DNA of 64,000 nucleotides from Bog-756 sp963830165 (GCA_963830165.1 CAWHKZ010000006.1:199986-263985); one strand, 5' to 3'. Counted from the stretch's first letter, positions 54,462-63,602 are shown. Notes: generated from the sequence alone by a model not told the origin. Program-made: numbers and translations.

Positions 54462-55235
54462 TCAGGGGGCCGGGGCCCAGGGCTCGGGGGCGTCGACCGC
54501 CGCCGGGGCCGGGGCCGACCGCACGGGACGCGGCACCGGGCCGTCGACCCCGGTGCCCACGAACAACAGGTCGAAGGCCAGGGTGTGCAGGGCGCTGGTG
54601 GACGTGGTCCACCCTGCCCGGCGGTCGATGGCCTTGCCCAGCGAGGGGAAGAACTGGCGGAACGTCCGACCCGGGAACTTCAGGACGTGGAGCAGCAGCG
54701 AGACGTAGTAGGCGGCCAGGTAGCCGAGGGTCTCGAACGTGCCGCCGAACACCTCCACGGTCCCGTCGACGAAGGAGGTCTCGCACAGCGCCTGGAGCCC
54801 CTGGGCGGTAAAGCGCCAGAAGTCGTGGTGGTCGTGGCGGGGCACGGCGGAGGGCACGGACACGAGCACGGTCCCCCCGGGCTTGAGCACCCGGCCGAGC
54901 TCGCGCACGACAGCCGGCGGGTCGGGCACGTGCTCGAGCATCTCGAGGGCGATGAGCATGTCCACCGAGTTGTCGGCCAGGGGCAGCCGGGAGGCGTCGG
55001 ACGCGAAGTCGACGGTGTCCAGCACCCGCAGGTCGGTGGCCAGGTACCGGGCCGGGCTGTCCCCCTCGAAGCGACGCACCAGGGCGCATCCCACGTTCAC
55101 CACCAGCGCGTCGGCGGGCAGGGCGGCCAGGCGCGCCTTGACGAGTTCGTCCCGGCGGACGATGGCGTCGTGCTTGCCGTACTCGCGGAACGGGGACGCG
55201 ACCCGTGCCAGGGCACCCTTCGTCTGTGTCGGCAC
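54462..55235 (-). CDS. Class I SAM-dependent methyltransferase
   Basis: 257 aa from a GTG at 55235 preceded by a G-rich ribosome site. SAM motif I is VVNVGCALVRRFEGDSPAR near residue 42, motif II/III ASRLPLADNSVDMLIALEMLEHV near 80, and RVLKPGGTVLVSVPSAVPRHDHHDFWRFTAQGLQALCE at about 113-150, typical of Methyltransf_11 proteins found with cell-wall or glycan genes. A C-terminal Pro/Ala-rich tail follows. Acceptor unknown. Confidence 0.86.
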   Translation of the reverse strand: MPTQTKGALARVASPFREYGKHDAIVRRDELVKARLAALPADALVVNVGCALVRRFEGDSPARYLATDLRVLDTVDFASDASRLPLADNSVDMLIALEMLEHVPDPPAVVRELGRVLKPGGTVLVSVPSAVPRHDHHDFWRFTAQGLQALCETSFVDGTVEVFGGTFETLGYLAAYYVSLLLHVLKFPGRTFRQFFPSLGKAIDRRAGWTTSTSALHTLAFDLLFVGTGVDGPVPRPVRSAPAPAAVDAPEPWAPAP

Positions 55236-55302
55236 CGCACACCCCCCGTTCCCGGACCCGGCCGCGCCGGTCCGGCGCGGGAGAGTCACCGATGGTACCC
55301 GG

Positions 55303-56040
55303 TCATCCGGAGGCGTCGGGAGGGCCCCACGCCGTGGCGGGATCGTCGGGGTGGGCCCGCCCGGGATCGTCGACGACCCAGGCGACGTGGTGCTCGACGG
55401 CCGCCAGGACCGCGGCCGCCGCCCGGTCGGCTCCCTGGGTGGGATGGCGACGCAGGTGCCCGAGGGCCTCCCGGACCACGAAGCCGAGGAGGAGGGTCCA
55501 GACCACCGCGTCGGTGGCGATGGCGTGCTCGGGGGGCACCCCGGCATCGCTCAGCGCATCGGCCACCGTCAGCCGGAGCTCCCGAAGGCCCTCGGCGTCC
55601 GGGTACTCGAGCGCGAGGGGGAACGTCCGCCGGTGGCTGTGGGCGGCGAAGCGCAGGGCGAGGAACACCGACCGGAGCCGGTCCTGCCAGGGCTGGTGGT
55701 CGGTGGCCGGATCAGGAGCCTCGTCGAGCAGGTGACCGACCATCCGGGCGAGGAGGTCGTCGCGGTCGCGGACGTGGTGGTAGAGGGACATCGGGGCCAC
55801 GCCGACCTCGGCGGCGACACCGCGCATGGTGACCGACGTGGGCCCGCTCCGGTCGGCGATGCGGAGGGCCGCGGCGAGGATCTGTGCACGGTCGGTCTGG
55901 AAGGGGTGTGGCAGGAGGACTCCGATGGACGTGGACGAGCGAAGCCGTACGGTGTACCGGTTCGTACCGTGTACGGCATCGGTCGAATTCTCGTCCGGTA
56001 ATGCTCTCCCCGCGACCTGGCCGGCGACCCGGCCCGGCAC
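55303..56040 (-). CDS. TetR/AcrR-family transcriptional regulator
   Basis: 245 aa as read from a GTG at 56040. The HTH is clear: RAQILAAALRIADRSGPTSVTMRGVAAEVGVAPMSLYHHVRDRDDLL at about residues 51-97, with the TetR-C-like ligand half after it. The first 45 residues are not TetR-like and cover a near-repeat that looks like an operator (55947-55974), so the true N-terminus is probably further downstream; no in-frame ATG, GTG or TTG exists there, leaving a rare CTG or an undetected frameshift. It is 15 bp downstream of leuA on the same strand. Regulates itself or an unseen neighbour. Confidence 0.8.
   Translation of the reverse strand: MPGRVAGQVAGRALPDENSTDAVHGTNRYTVRLRSSTSIGVLLPHPFQTDRAQILAAALRIADRSGPTSVTMRGVAAEVGVAPMSLYHHVRDRDDLLARMVGHLLDEAPDPATDHQPWQDRLRSVFLALRFAAHSHRRTFPLALEYPDAEGLRELRLTVADALSDAGVPPEHAIATDAVVWTLLLGFVVREALGHLRRHPTQGADRAAAAVLAAVEHHVAWVVDDPGRAHPDDPATAWGPPDASG
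55947..55974. promoter_or_regulatory. Candidate TetR operator with paired near-repeats
   Basis: GTACGGTGTAC (55947-55957) and GTACCGTGTAC (55964-55974) are spaced by six bases, differ at one base, and together also contain ACGGT-N12-ACCGT as an inverted repeat. It sits 5' of the HTH coding part of the TetR gene, a usual place for an autoregulatory site. Confidence 0.45.
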
Positions 56041-56055
56041 CTTGCCGGGAAGCCC

Positions 56056-57792
56056 TCAGCGCTCCCGGGCCCGATTGGCCGCGCTGACCACCGCGGCCAG
56101 CGAGGCGTCGAGGATGCTCGAGTCCATGCCCACGCCCCACCACGTCGTGCCGTCGTCGCCCTCGGCCTCCACGTAGGCGACGGCCGACGCGCCGCTGCCC
56201 GAGGTGAGTGCGTGCTCGCTGTAGTCCTTCACCTCGAAGGCCACGCCGAGGTCGGCCCGCAGGGCGCCGACCAGGGCGTCGATCGGGCCGTTGCCCTCGC
56301 CCATCACGGTGCGGGGCTCGCCGTCGACGAGCAGCTGGGCGGTCACGGTGGTCCGCCCGCTCCCCGTGGTCATCTCGCTGCCGAGCAGCCGCACGCCGGC
56401 CTCGTCGGGCAGGTACGTCGCGGAGAAGACGTCCCACATCTCGCCGGGCTGGATCACGGTGCCGGAGTCCTCGGTGACCTCCTGGACCCGCTTGGAGAAC
56501 TCGATCTGGAGCCGGCGGGGGAGGTCGAGCCCGTGCTCGGTGTCCATGATGTAGGCCACACCGCCCTTGCCCGACTGGCTGTTGACCTGGATGATCGCCT
56601 CGTAGGTGCGGCCGGTGTGGCTCGGGTCGATGGGGAGGTAGGGCACCTCCCAGTGCTCGTAGGCCTCGCCGATGGCCTCGAAGCCCTTCTTGATGGCGTC
56701 CTGGTGGGAGCCGGAGAAGGCCGTGTAGACGAGGTCGCCGGCGTACGGGTGGCGCGGGTGGACCGGCATGCGGGTGGCGAATTCGGCCACCCGGCGCACC
56801 TTGTCGATGTCGCCGAAGTCGAGCGCCGGGTCGACCCCCTGGGAGAAGAGGTTCATGGCCAGGGTGACGATGTCGACGTTGCCGGTGCGCTCGCCGTTCC
56901 CGAACAGGGTCCCCTCGACCCGGTCGGCGCCGGCCAGGACGGCCAGCTCGGCGGCGGCCACGGCCGTGCCCCGGTCGTTGTGGGGATGCAGGCTGAGGAC
57001 GATCGAGTCGCGGTCCGAGACGGTGCGTCCGAACCACTCGATGACGTCGGCGTAGACGTGGGGCCCGTACATCTCGACGGTGTTGGGCAGGTTGATGATG
57101 ATCGGCCGTTCCGGGGTGGGCTGGATGACGTCCATCACCGCCTCGCAGATCTCCACGGCGAACTCCGGCTCCGTCCCCGTGAAGCTCTCGGGCGAGTACT
57201 CGTAGCGGACGTCGGTGTCGGGCAGGGTCGACTCGAACTTCTTGCAGAGGCGGGCAGCGTTGGTGGCGATGTCGACGATGCCCTGGCGGTCGAGACCGAA
57301 CACGACGCGGCGCTGCAGCGTGGAGGTCGAGTTGTAGAAGTGCACGATGGCCCGCCGCGCCCCCCGCAGCGACTCGAAGGTCCGCTCGATGAGCTCCTCG
57401 CGGCACTGGACCAGCACCTGGATGGTGACGTCGTCGGGGATCAGGCCCCCGTCGATGATCTCGCGCTGGAAGTCGTAGTCGGTCTGGGAGGCCGAGGGGA
57501 AGCCGACCTCGATCTCCTTGAAGCCGATCTCGACCAGGGTCTGGAACAGCTTCAGCTTGCGTTCCGTGTCCATGGGGTCGACCAGGGCCTGGTTGCCGTC
57601 GCGCAGGTCCACGCTGGCCCACTGCGGGGCCACGTCGGTCCGTCGGTCCGGCCACGTCCGGTCGTGGAGCACCAGGGGCACGTAGGGCCGGTAGAGGTGG
57701 AACGGCATGGGGGAGACGTCGCAGGGCATGGCGAGCCGGCGGCCGCGGCGGTCGGCGTCGGCGTCGGTGCTGGAGTGGTCGTGGTCGCTCAT
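56056..57792 (-). CDS. leuA: 2-Isopropylmalate synthase
   Basis: 578-aa enzyme, first committed step of leucine biosynthesis: acetyl-CoA plus 2-ketoisovalerate to 2-isopropylmalate. Catalytic-domain start VDLRDGNQALVDPMDTERK near residue 48, FKEIEVGFPSASQTDYDF near 77, the divalent-metal HxH in SLHPHNDRGTAVAAAE near 258 and GDLVYTAFSGSHQDAIKKG near 335. The C-terminal allosteric LeuA dimerisation domain (about 440-578) is complete, so leucine feedback is expected. Length matches the actinobacterial long LeuA. ATG 57792 has GGGAG eight bases upstream. Controlled by the leader-peptide attenuator just upstream. Confidence 0.95.
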   Translation of the reverse strand: MSDHDHSSTDADADRRGRRLAMPCDVSPMPFHLYRPYVPLVLHDRTWPDRRTDVAPQWASVDLRDGNQALVDPMDTERKLKLFQTLVEIGFKEIEVGFPSASQTDYDFQREIIDGGLIPDDVTIQVLVQCREELIERTFESLRGARRAIVHFYNSTSTLQRRVVFGLDRQGIVDIATNAARLCKKFESTLPDTDVRYEYSPESFTGTEPEFAVEICEAVMDVIQPTPERPIIINLPNTVEMYGPHVYADVIEWFGRTVSDRDSIVLSLHPHNDRGTAVAAAELAVLAGADRVEGTLFGNGERTGNVDIVTLAMNLFSQGVDPALDFGDIDKVRRVAEFATRMPVHPRHPYAGDLVYTAFSGSHQDAIKKGFEAIGEAYEHWEVPYLPIDPSHTGRTYEAIIQVNSQSGKGGVAYIMDTEHGLDLPRRLQIEFSKRVQEVTEDSGTVIQPGEMWDVFSATYLPDEAGVRLLGSEMTTGSGRTTVTAQLLVDGEPRTVMGEGNGPIDALVGALRADLGVAFEVKDYSEHALTSGSGASAVAYVEAEGDDGTTWWGVGMDSSILDASLAAVVSAANRARER

Positions 57793-57885
57793 CGGGATGC
57801 TCCCTGGGTCATCGGGTACTGCCGGGGTCGTGCCCGGGGCCTGCCCCGTGCCTGGGGCGGCGGTCGCACACCTCGTCCGGCCAAC

Positions 57886-57915
57886 AAAAAACCCCCTGGC
57901 CGGAGGCACAGGAGG
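57886..57915 (-). terminator. leuA attenuator (rho-independent terminator)
   Basis: Minus strand: CCTCCTG (57909-57915) pairs with CAGGGGG (57892-57898, one G-U), loop of ten bases, followed directly by TTTTTT (57886-57891). It lies 94 bp before the leuA start and 31 bp after the leader-peptide stop. Confidence 0.85.
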
Positions 57916-57920
57916 TTGCG

Positions 57921-57944
57921 GGCGAACGCGATGTGGCGTTCGCC
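57921..57944 (-). promoter_or_regulatory. Pause/protector hairpin of the leu leader
   Basis: A perfect 9-bp stem (GGCGAACGC / GCGTTCGCC) with a 6-base loop starts right after the leader-peptide stop codon. In attenuators such a stem alternates with the terminator stem depending on where the ribosome stalls. Confidence 0.75.
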
Positions 57945-57945
57945 G

Positions 57946-57981
57946 TCAGGTAAGGAGGAGGACCGGGGTGGTGTGGGTCAT
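57946..57981 (-). CDS. leu operon leader peptide (LeuL-type), 11 residues
   Basis: MTHTTPVLLLT followed by TGA. Three consecutive Leu codons (CTC CTC CTT) sit four to two codons before the stop, the classic sensor of charged tRNA-Leu. ATG at 57981 lies about three bases from the predicted transcription start, so the leader peptide is probably translated leaderlessly. Ribosome stalling at the Leu codons under leucine shortage would favour read-through into leuA. Too short for usual gene finders. Confidence 0.85.
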   Translation of the reverse strand: MTHTTPVLLLT

Positions 57982-57990
57982 GCGCCATCC

Positions 57991-58019
57991 ATGCTGCCAG
58001 CGCCACGACCGACCGTCAA
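57991..58019 (-). promoter_or_regulatory. leuA promoter
   Basis: Minus strand TTGACG (58014-58019) and CAGCAT (57991-57996) with a 17-bp spacer; transcription would start near 57984. The -35 box is near-consensus, the -10 weaker. Confidence 0.55.
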
Positions 58020-58077
58020 GGACGGTGGGGGCCCGCACCACGCGGCGACCGGCGAGGGTCCGCCGATCGCCGGACTG

Positions 58078-59445
58078 CTAGATGCGCTCGAAGTTGCGGG
58101 CCAGCTCCCAGTCGGTGACGACCGAGTTGGCCTTCGCCCACTCCTGGCGGGCGGTGTTGACCAGGTGCTGGTGGACGTCGGGCCCGAACGCCTCGGCGGC
58201 CACCTCGCTCGACTCGAGGCTGGCGATGGCCTCGGGCAGGGTGGTCGGGATCCGGGGCACGTCGGGGGCCCGGTAGGCGTTGCCGGTGAAGGCCGGGGCG
58301 AGCTCGACGCCGTGGTCGATGCCCCACAGTCCGCCGGCGATGGCGGCGGCCAGGGCGATGTACGGGTTGACGTCCGCGCCCGGTATCCGGCTCTCGACCC
58401 GCCGCCCGGCGCCGTGGCCGACGGCCCGGAAGCCGCACGTGCGGTTGTCCTCGCCCCAGACCACGGCCGTCGGCGCCCACGAGTCGGGTACGTAGCGTCG
58501 GTAGGAGTTCACGTAGGGGGCGAAGCACCAGGCCAGCTGGTCGGCGGCGTGGAGCTGGCCGGCGATCCACTGCGACCCGACGGCCGAGAACCCCGAGGGC
58601 GCGTCCTCGCCGTCGGCGGGGGCCATCAGCGGGGCACCGGTGGCGGCGTCCCACAGGCTGGTGTGGATGTGGCAGGAGGACCCGGCCGTGTCCATCGACC
58701 ACTTGGCCATGAAGGTGGCGGCCCGGCCGTACTCGCCGGCGATCTCCTTCACGCCGTTCTTGAAGACCAGGTGGCGGTCGGCCACCTCGAGGGCCGTGCC
58801 GTAGGTGATGTTGATCTCGTGCTGGCCGATGCCGGCCTCGCCCTTGGAGAACTCGATGGGGATGCCCGCCTCGAGCATCTCGTTGCGGATGCGGGCGATG
58901 ATGTACTCCTCCCGCGACGTCTGGAGGAGCTGGTAGTCCTCGATCGAGGTGGCGTGGGGCACGAGGTCCCGCCAGCGCTTGTCGGCGGCCTCGGTGAACG
59001 AGTCGAGGAACAGGTAGAACTCGAGCTCGGTGGCGCACTTGACCGCGTAGCCCCGCTCGGCGGCCCGGTCGATCTGGCGGCGGAGGATGCGGCGGGGGGA
59101 GACCTCGACCGGCTCGCCCTCCATGGTGAGCAGGTCGCACAGGACGAGCACGCTGCCCGGCAGCCAGGGGATGGTCCGCACCGTCTGGGGATCGATGACG
59201 GCGTTGAGGTCGCCGTAGCCCGTCTCCCAGTTGGCGAACTCGTAGCCCGGGAGCGGGTCCATGTCGACGTCGCAGGCCAGCAGGTAGTCGCAGGCCTCGA
59301 TGCCGTGCTCGGCGACGTGCTCGAGGAAGAAGGTGCCCGTGACCCGCTTGCCGACCGGCCGCCCCTGCAGGTCCGGGAAGGCCACGACGACGGTGTGCAC
59401 GTCGCCGGAGCGGATCATGTGGGGCAGGGTCTCGAGGGTCAGCAT
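58078..59445 (-). CDS. Glutamine synthetase family protein (gamma-glutamylpolyamine synthetase-like)
   Basis: 455-aa GS-fold ATP-dependent amide ligase. Seen: the beta-grasp N-terminal part VAFPDLQGRPVGKRVTG near residue 21, ATELEFYLF near 137, the metal/ATP segment GEAGIGQHEINITYG near 198, CHIHTSLWD near 255 and the Arg-rich GRRVESRIPGADVNPYIALAAAIAGG near 350. The lack of a typical adenylylation Tyr loop and the 455-aa size, with a class-I glutamine amidotransferase and an aldehyde dehydrogenase next to it, favour a PuuA/GlnA3-type polyamine or amine glutamylation enzyme rather than the nitrogen-assimilation GlnA. ATG at 59445. Divergent from the amidotransferase. Confidence 0.85.
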   Translation of the reverse strand: MLTLETLPHMIRSGDVHTVVVAFPDLQGRPVGKRVTGTFFLEHVAEHGIEACDYLLACDVDMDPLPGYEFANWETGYGDLNAVIDPQTVRTIPWLPGSVLVLCDLLTMEGEPVEVSPRRILRRQIDRAAERGYAVKCATELEFYLFLDSFTEAADKRWRDLVPHATSIEDYQLLQTSREEYIIARIRNEMLEAGIPIEFSKGEAGIGQHEINITYGTALEVADRHLVFKNGVKEIAGEYGRAATFMAKWSMDTAGSSCHIHTSLWDAATGAPLMAPADGEDAPSGFSAVGSQWIAGQLHAADQLAWCFAPYVNSYRRYVPDSWAPTAVVWGEDNRTCGFRAVGHGAGRRVESRIPGADVNPYIALAAAIAGGLWGIDHGVELAPAFTGNAYRAPDVPRIPTTLPEAIASLESSEVAAEAFGPDVHQHLVNTARQEWAKANSVVTDWELARNFERI

Positions 59446-59544
59446 CCCTGCACAATGGCCCACTCCGGCTCGGACCGTCCACTGTCCACCGGCGGCGCGG
59501 ACGGTGCCCGCCGGGCGTGCCGCCGAGGGACGATCGCCGGATGG

Positions 59545-59550
59545 GATACT
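59545..59550 (+). promoter_or_regulatory. Leaderless -10 element of the amidotransferase gene
   Basis: GATACT, six bases before the ATG at 59557, the same layout as before the GNAT gene. Confidence 0.5.
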
Positions 59551-59556
59551 GGCGCC

Positions 59557-60420
59557 ATGACGCCTCCCGGAGCACGCCCGCTGATCGGGGTGACCACCTA
59601 CCGCCAGGAGACGAGGTGGTGGTCGTGGGACCGTGACGCGGCCCTCGTGCCCGGTGCCTACCTCGACATGGTGGTGGCCGGCCGGCGGCTGGCCGGTGCT
59701 GCTGCCCCCGCTCGCCGAGGGGGCCGCCGGACGACCCCGACCGGAGCGGTGGCCGCCGTGGCCGGACCGCTGGTCGACGCCGTCGACGGCCTCGTGGTCA
59801 TCGGCGGGGGCGACGTCTCGGCCGAGCGCTACGGCGCCGAGCCCGACCCGCGCAACGGGGGGATGAACGGCGTACCGCGACGAGCTCGAGCTCGGACTCC
59901 TCGAGGCCGCGCTCGAGCGCGACCTCCCCGTGCTGGCCATCTGCCGCGGGCTCCAGGTGCTCAACGTGCTGCTCGGGGGGACCCTCGTCCAACAGCTGCC
60001 CGACCTGCTGGGCTCGACCCGCCACCAGCCGGCCCCGGGGCCTTCGGCGAGGTGACGGTGCGCACCGAGCCGTCGACCATCGTCCGGCGCCTGCTCGGCG
60101 ACGAGACGGTGGTGCAGTGCAGCCACCACCAGGCCGTCGACGCCCTGGGGGAGTCGCTCCTGGTGTCGGCCCGCAGCGACGACGGCGTGATCGAGGCCGT
60201 CGAGGTGCTCGGGCGCACCTTCGCCGTGGGGGTGCAGTGGCATCCCGAGGAGCACGGCGACGTCCGCCTCTTCGCCGGCCTGGTCGAGGCCGCCCGGGCC
60301 GCCCGGGCCGTGCAGGCCGCCGGACCGGGCGCTACGGAGGCCCGCGGCTCGTCGGGCCGGGACCACCCGTGGCACCATCGTCCCCCTCCGACCGACAAGG
60401 AGTTCCCATGTCCGACGTGA
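59557..60420 (+). pseudogene. Class-I glutamine amidotransferase (PuuD-like, peptidase C26), frameshifted
   Basis: A gamma-glutamyl-GABA-hydrolase-like gene, readable only by changing frame. In order: ARPLIGVTTYRQETRWWSWD (from 59557), GGWPVLLPPLAEGAAG (+1 frame, about 59690), LVDAVDGLVVIGGGDVSAERYGAEPDPRN (original frame), YRDELELGLLEAALERDLPVLAICRGLQVLNVLLGG (+1 frame, nucleophile Cys in AICRG), and FGEVTVRTEPSTIVRR...VGVQWHPEEHGD (original frame, catalytic His and Glu). Shifts lie near 59680, 59720-59750, 59872 and 60034. All catalytic residues persist, so sequence error is more likely than decay. Would hydrolyse gamma-glutamylated amines made by the neighbouring GS-family enzyme. Confidence 0.72.
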
Positions 60421-61799
60421 CCCACGTCGTCAACCCGACCACCGAGCAGGTCATCGCCGACGTCCCCGTCAACGGGGTCGAGGCGACCGACGAGGCGGTG
60501 GCCCGTGCCCGGGCCGCGCTGCCCGGGTGGCAGGCCATCGCCCCGGCCGACCGGGCCCGGCTGATGCGCCGCTTCGCCGCCGCGGTCGAGGACCACCACG
60601 AGGAGCTCGCCCAGCTCGAGACGGCCAACGTGGGCAAACCGATCGGCGAGAGCCGCGACGAGGTCGGCATGGTGGCCGAGGTCCTCTACTTCTACGCGGG
60701 CGCGGTCGACAAGCACCGCGGCGCCACCGTGCCGGTGGCCGGCGGCGTGGACATGACCTTCCACGAGCCACTGGGCGTGGTGGGCGCGATCATCCCGTGG
60801 AACTTCCCCGTCGCCATCACGTCGTGGAAGGTGGGTCCGGCCCTCGCCACCGGCAACACCATCGTCGTCAAGCCGGCCGAGATCACGCCGCTGACCGCGG
60901 TGCGGCTGGCCGAGCTCGGCCTCGAGGCCGGCCTGCCCGAGGGGGTGCTCCAGGTGGTCACGGGCAAGGGCTCGGTGGTGGGCACCCGCCTGGCCGAGCA
61001 CCCGGACGTGGCCAAGGTGGCCTTCACCGGGTCGACCGAGGTCGGCAGCGAGGTGATGACCCGGGCCTCGGGGACCATCAAGCGGGTCACCCTGGAGCTC
61101 GGCGGCAAGTCGGCCTCCGTCGGTCTTCGCCGACGCCGACCTGGCCAAGGCCGCGGCCAGCGCCCCCGGCGGTGTGTTCGCCAACGCCGGCCAGGACTGC
61201 TGCGCACGCAGCCGCATCCTGGTCGAGCGCTCGGTCATGGACGAGTTCCTGGACCTGCTGGCCGATGCCGTGCTGGCCTGGACGGTGGGCGACCCGACCG
61301 ACGAGACCGTCAGGATGGGCCCGCTCGTGACCGACGCCCACCGCCGGGTGGTGGCGGGCTTCCTGGACGAGGGGATGGGGGCCCCGGGCGGGCCGGTGCC
61401 GACCCGCACCGCCGGGGCGGTGCCCGACGGTCCGGGCTTCTGGTTTCCCGCCGACGGTGGTGGCCCCGGCCGACCCGGGCTGGCGCATGGCCCGGGAGGA
61501 GATCTTCGGACCCATCGTCGCCGTCATCCCCTTCGCCGACGAGGAGGAGGCCGTCCGCCTGGCCAACGACACCCCCTACGGGCTGTCGGGGTCGATCTGG
61601 ACGCGGGACAGCGCCCGGTCGCTGCGCATGGCCCGCGCCGTGCAGGCCGGCAACCTGTCGGTCAACTCCAACAGCTCGGTGCGGGTCCAGACCAGCTTCG
61701 GGGGCATGAAGCAGTCGGGCTTCGGACGCGAGCTCGGCCTCGAGGCCCTCGCCTCCTACAGCGAGGTCAAGAACGTCTTCGTCTCGACGCGTCGACTGA
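60408..61799 (+). pseudogene. Aldehyde dehydrogenase family protein, frameshifted
   Basis: NAD(P)-dependent aldehyde dehydrogenase of about 463 residues; ATG at 60408 with AAGGAG six bases upstream. Cofactor motif IIPWNFPVAITSWK near residue 124, TGSTEVG near 209, catalytic Glu in LELGGKSAS near 231. After 61121 the frame changes by one base (GTC-g-GTC), then VFADADLAKAAA and the catalytic Cys in NAGQDCCARSR. A second shift near 61450 leads to EEIFGPIVAVIPFADEEEAVRLAN and NSNSSVRVQTSFGGMKQSGFGRELG. A third near the end (61785-61799) would bring the TGA at 61797. Fits oxidation of a gamma-glutamyl- or aminoaldehyde next to the GS/amidotransferase genes. Confidence 0.78.
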
Positions 61800-61804
61800 G
61801 CACG

Positions 61805-62610
61805 ATGGACCGGTCGCGGCGTCGACGGCGATGCCGGCACGGCACCGGTCGCGGTGGTCACCGGGCGCGGCCCGCGGCCTCGGGGCGGGGCTCGCCGCCC
61901 ACTTCGCCTGCCGGGGCCTCCGCCTCGGGCTGTGCGCGCGGACGGTGCCGGAGGCCCCGACCGGGCGCCGACGCGGTGACGGCGGCTGTCGACGTGGCCG
62001 ACGCCGCGGCGGTGGACCGCGTTCGCCGAGCCGAGGTCGTGGACCGGTTCGGGCGCATCGACCTGTGGGTCAACAACGCCGGCGTGCTCGAGCCGGTCGG
62101 ACCGCTGGCCACGGCCGACCCGGCCGCCCTCGAGCGCCACGTGGCCACCAACGTGCTCGGCGTGCATGCACGGGTCAGCGCCGCCTTCGCCCGGCACGTC
62201 CGCGGCCGCCCGGGCGGCGGGTCGCTGGTCAACATGTCGTCGGGGGCGGCCACGACGCCCTACCGGGGCTGGGCCGCCTACTGCGCCTCGAAGGCCGCGG
62301 TCGAGATGCTGACCGGGGTGGTCGGGCTGGAGGAGGCCGATGCCGGGCTGCGTGGCCTACGCGGTGGCGCCCGGGGTGGTGGACACCGACATGCAGGCCC
62401 TCATCCGGGCCACCCCGGAGGACCGGTTCCCCGACGTGGCGAGGTTCCACCGGATCCACGACGACGCGCGTTCGCGACCCCGGGGTGGGTGGCGGCGTGC
62501 ATCCTCGAACGGTGCCTCGACCCGGTCACCCGGTGGCTGCCCGGAGCCGGGAGGGCGCGGTGCGTTCCGGGTCCGGCCGGACCCCTGCCGGGCAGCCGGG
62601 CGGAGTACGG
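61805..62610 (+). pseudogene. Short-chain dehydrogenase, frameshifted
   Basis: SDR readable in pieces: APVAVVTG near 61842, then ARGLGAGLAAHFACRGLRLGLCAR in the next frame (61870), then VDRFGRIDLWVNNAGVLEPVG with the NNAG motif (about 62038), SLVNMSSGAATTPYRGWAAYCASKAAVEM with catalytic Ser and Y-x3-K (62222-62310), then VAYAVAPGVVDTDMQALIR (62347) and FATPGWVAACILERCLD. At least four single-base shifts (near 61865, 61960, 62338 and 62470). Both termini are uncertain; the end is approximate. Three bases or so separate it from the aldehyde dehydrogenase, so they were probably an operon. Confidence 0.65.
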
Positions 62611-62630
62611 GGACCGCGGCGCCGGTGGCC

Positions 62631-63552
62631 TCAGCCGGCGCTGTCGCGGTAGTAGTAGTCCTGGCCGAGGTCGTCGAGCAGGCCGGGGCCGGTGGGCTCC
62701 CAGTCGAGGAGCGTGCGGGTGCGGCGCTCGAGCCGGGCTGTCCAGGCTGAGGAAGTGGCCCAGCGACAGGAAGTGCTCGGCGTCTCGACGGGGCTCGACC
62801 GGGAGGCCCAGGTGGCGCTCCGATGGCCTCGGCGATGGCGCGGACGGTACGCCCTCCTCGGCCACGCGCGTGCAGGGTCGACCCGGCCGGGGCCTGCTCG
62901 ACGGCCAGGCGGAACAGGCGGGCGGCGTCCGAGCGGTGGACGGCGGGCCAGCGGTTGGTGCCGTCGCCGAGGTAGCCGGACACGCCGGTGGCCCGGGCGA
63001 GGGCGACGATGTGGGCCATGAAGCCGTTGTCGCCGTCACCGTGGACGGTGGGCGGCAGGCGCAGGACGGACGAGCGGACGCCCCGGGACGCCAGGGCGAC
63101 GCGTCGGCAGCGCGGTGGCGTGGCGCATCGCGGGCCGCTCGGCAGGTCCGGTCGGGCCTCGTCGGGCCCACCGTCCTCCTCGGTGGCCAGCTGCCCGGGG
63201 GAGAGCCCGAGGCAGCCCGAGGCGATGACGAACGGCTTGTCGGACCCGGCCAGGGCGTCGCCGAACGCGTCGACGGCGGCGCGGTCGGCGGTGGCGGCCG
63301 CCTCGAAGTCCCCCGAGAAGGCGAGCTCGTGCTTGAAGGCCAGGTGGATGACGCCGTCCGAATCGGCGGCGGCCCGGGCGAGGACGTCGAGGTCGTCGAG
63401 CGTGCCGGCCGGGCCTCGGCGCCGGCGGCGGTCAGGGCGGCGGCGGACGCGTCGGAGCGGGCGAGGCCGACGACCTGATGGCCGGCGCCGAGCAGCTCGG
63501 GGACGACGGCGGAGCCGATCCAGCCGGATGCTCCGGTGACGAAGATGCGCAT
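62631..63552 (-). pseudogene. NAD-dependent epimerase/dehydratase-like SDR, frameshifted
   Basis: Extended-SDR protein from the ATG at 63552 (AGGAGG nine bases upstream): MRIFVTGASGWIGSAVVPEL with the GxxGxxG cofactor motif, then after a shift near 63405 GTLDDLDVLARAAADSDGVIHLAF and KPFVIASGCLG, then SVLRLPPTVHGDGDNGFM (about 63050), NRWPAVHRSDAARLFRLAVE near 62930, and a C-terminus GQDYYYRDSAG ending at a TGA at 62631-62633. Further shifts lie near 63110, 62860, 62810 and 62730. About 300 residues when repaired. Divergent from a TetR gene with two operator-like repeats between them. Confidence 0.68.
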
Positions 63553-63602
63553 GGGAAGTACCTCCTGGGTGTTGATCGGCCGACGGCGGTGTGTCGAGAC
63601 GG

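Noticed and set aside
56212..60420. A 1,402-codon plus-strand opening over leuA and the glutamine synthetase-like gene
   Set aside because: Antisense to two well-supported enzymes; only its last part contains pieces of the amidotransferase.
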